This document shows, piece by piece, positions 63,957 to 64,000 of a stretch of DNA of 64,000 nucleotides. This DNA is from Streptomyces sp. NBC_00190 (GTDB lineage Bacteria > Actinomycetota > Actinomycetes > Streptomycetales > Streptomycetaceae). A program made the position numbers and the translations under genes. Every line of letters starts with the position of its first letter. Positions within the stretch are counted from its first letter, which is position 1. The stretch is taken from assembly GCF_036203305.1 (NCBI RefSeq), contig NZ_CP108131.1:5022001-5086000 (forward strand). Direction: 5' to 3'. The notes beneath the pieces are model-generated. The model worked only from the letters and a program-made list of their open reading frames with translations. It was not told the origin of the DNA and searched no databases.

Positions 63957-64000
63957 GCGCCCAGTTCAGCAGAGCGGCCCGGGCGGGGCGCGCGAGTTTC

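Overview
The DNA is very GC-rich (about 70% or more over most of its length), uses GTG starts and GTGA/ATGA gene overlaps freely, and encodes actinobacterial hallmarks: a WhiB-like protein, GlpX, a SpoIIE-type phosphatase, polyphosphate glucokinase and DUF5753 XRE regulators. It is a Streptomyces or close relative. From memory the order ahpD-ahpC-oxyR, fumC/class I fumarase, wblI-glpX, xseB-xseA, ispH-ppgK and ychF matches the SCO50xx core of S. coelicolor; I could not verify this by alignment.

Layout. 1-11 kb: a TetR/NTF2-like divergent pair with three stacked operators, a large VWA protein with a membrane partner, a TetR/MFS efflux pair, a polysaccharide deacetylase, small secreted and NTF2-like proteins, a truncated serine hydrolase and a lone sugar-binding lipoprotein. 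11-24 kb: SUKH protein, DUF192, prepilin peptidase followed by a probable 6C small RNA, aldo/keto reductase, UppS-type prenyl transferase, PIN-PhoH ATPase, a secreted lytic transglycosylase, AI-2E family exporter, the AhpCD/OxyR peroxide-defence unit, two decayed genes fused by a deletion, and an SPFH/ribbon-helix-helix pair. 24-35 kb: class A penicillin-binding protein, SpoIIE/GAF/HATPase regulator, DUF402, class II fumarase, secreted SGNH lipase with lectin domain, GDPD.

35.9-39.6 kb is the most unusual part: a lower-GC, seven-gene accessory island directly downstream of the class I fumarase and read in the same direction. Its last gene, an isoaspartate-methyltransferase-like enzyme, ends in a tail that copies the fumarase C-terminus, as if the element had integrated into the 3' end of the fumarase gene and captured the displaced end. 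A 47-residue Gly/Ser/Asp-rich peptide lies 5 bp upstream of the methyltransferase and is a candidate substrate. An XRE/DUF6879/small-protein trio heads the island.

39.6-52.7 kb returns to core genes: class I fumarase, DUF1707, TIGR03086-type protein, WblI, GlpX, DUF4245, nitroreductase, exonuclease VII, an APC permease with a 16-unit Gln/Arg-Arg-Gly repeat tail, IspH, PpgK, DUF6542 and YchF. 52.7-57.2 kb is a variable patch: a RelE/Phd toxin-antitoxin pair, a broken SNF2 helicase, a second partial relE, an unknown membrane protein, a PQQ-like lipoprotein and a Uma2 protein lacking an expected acidic residue. 57.2-64 kb holds a MarR-controlled SMP-30 beta-propeller, two tandem paralogous esterases with a coupled trypsin-like protease, a DMT exporter and a PEP-mutase-family enzyme.
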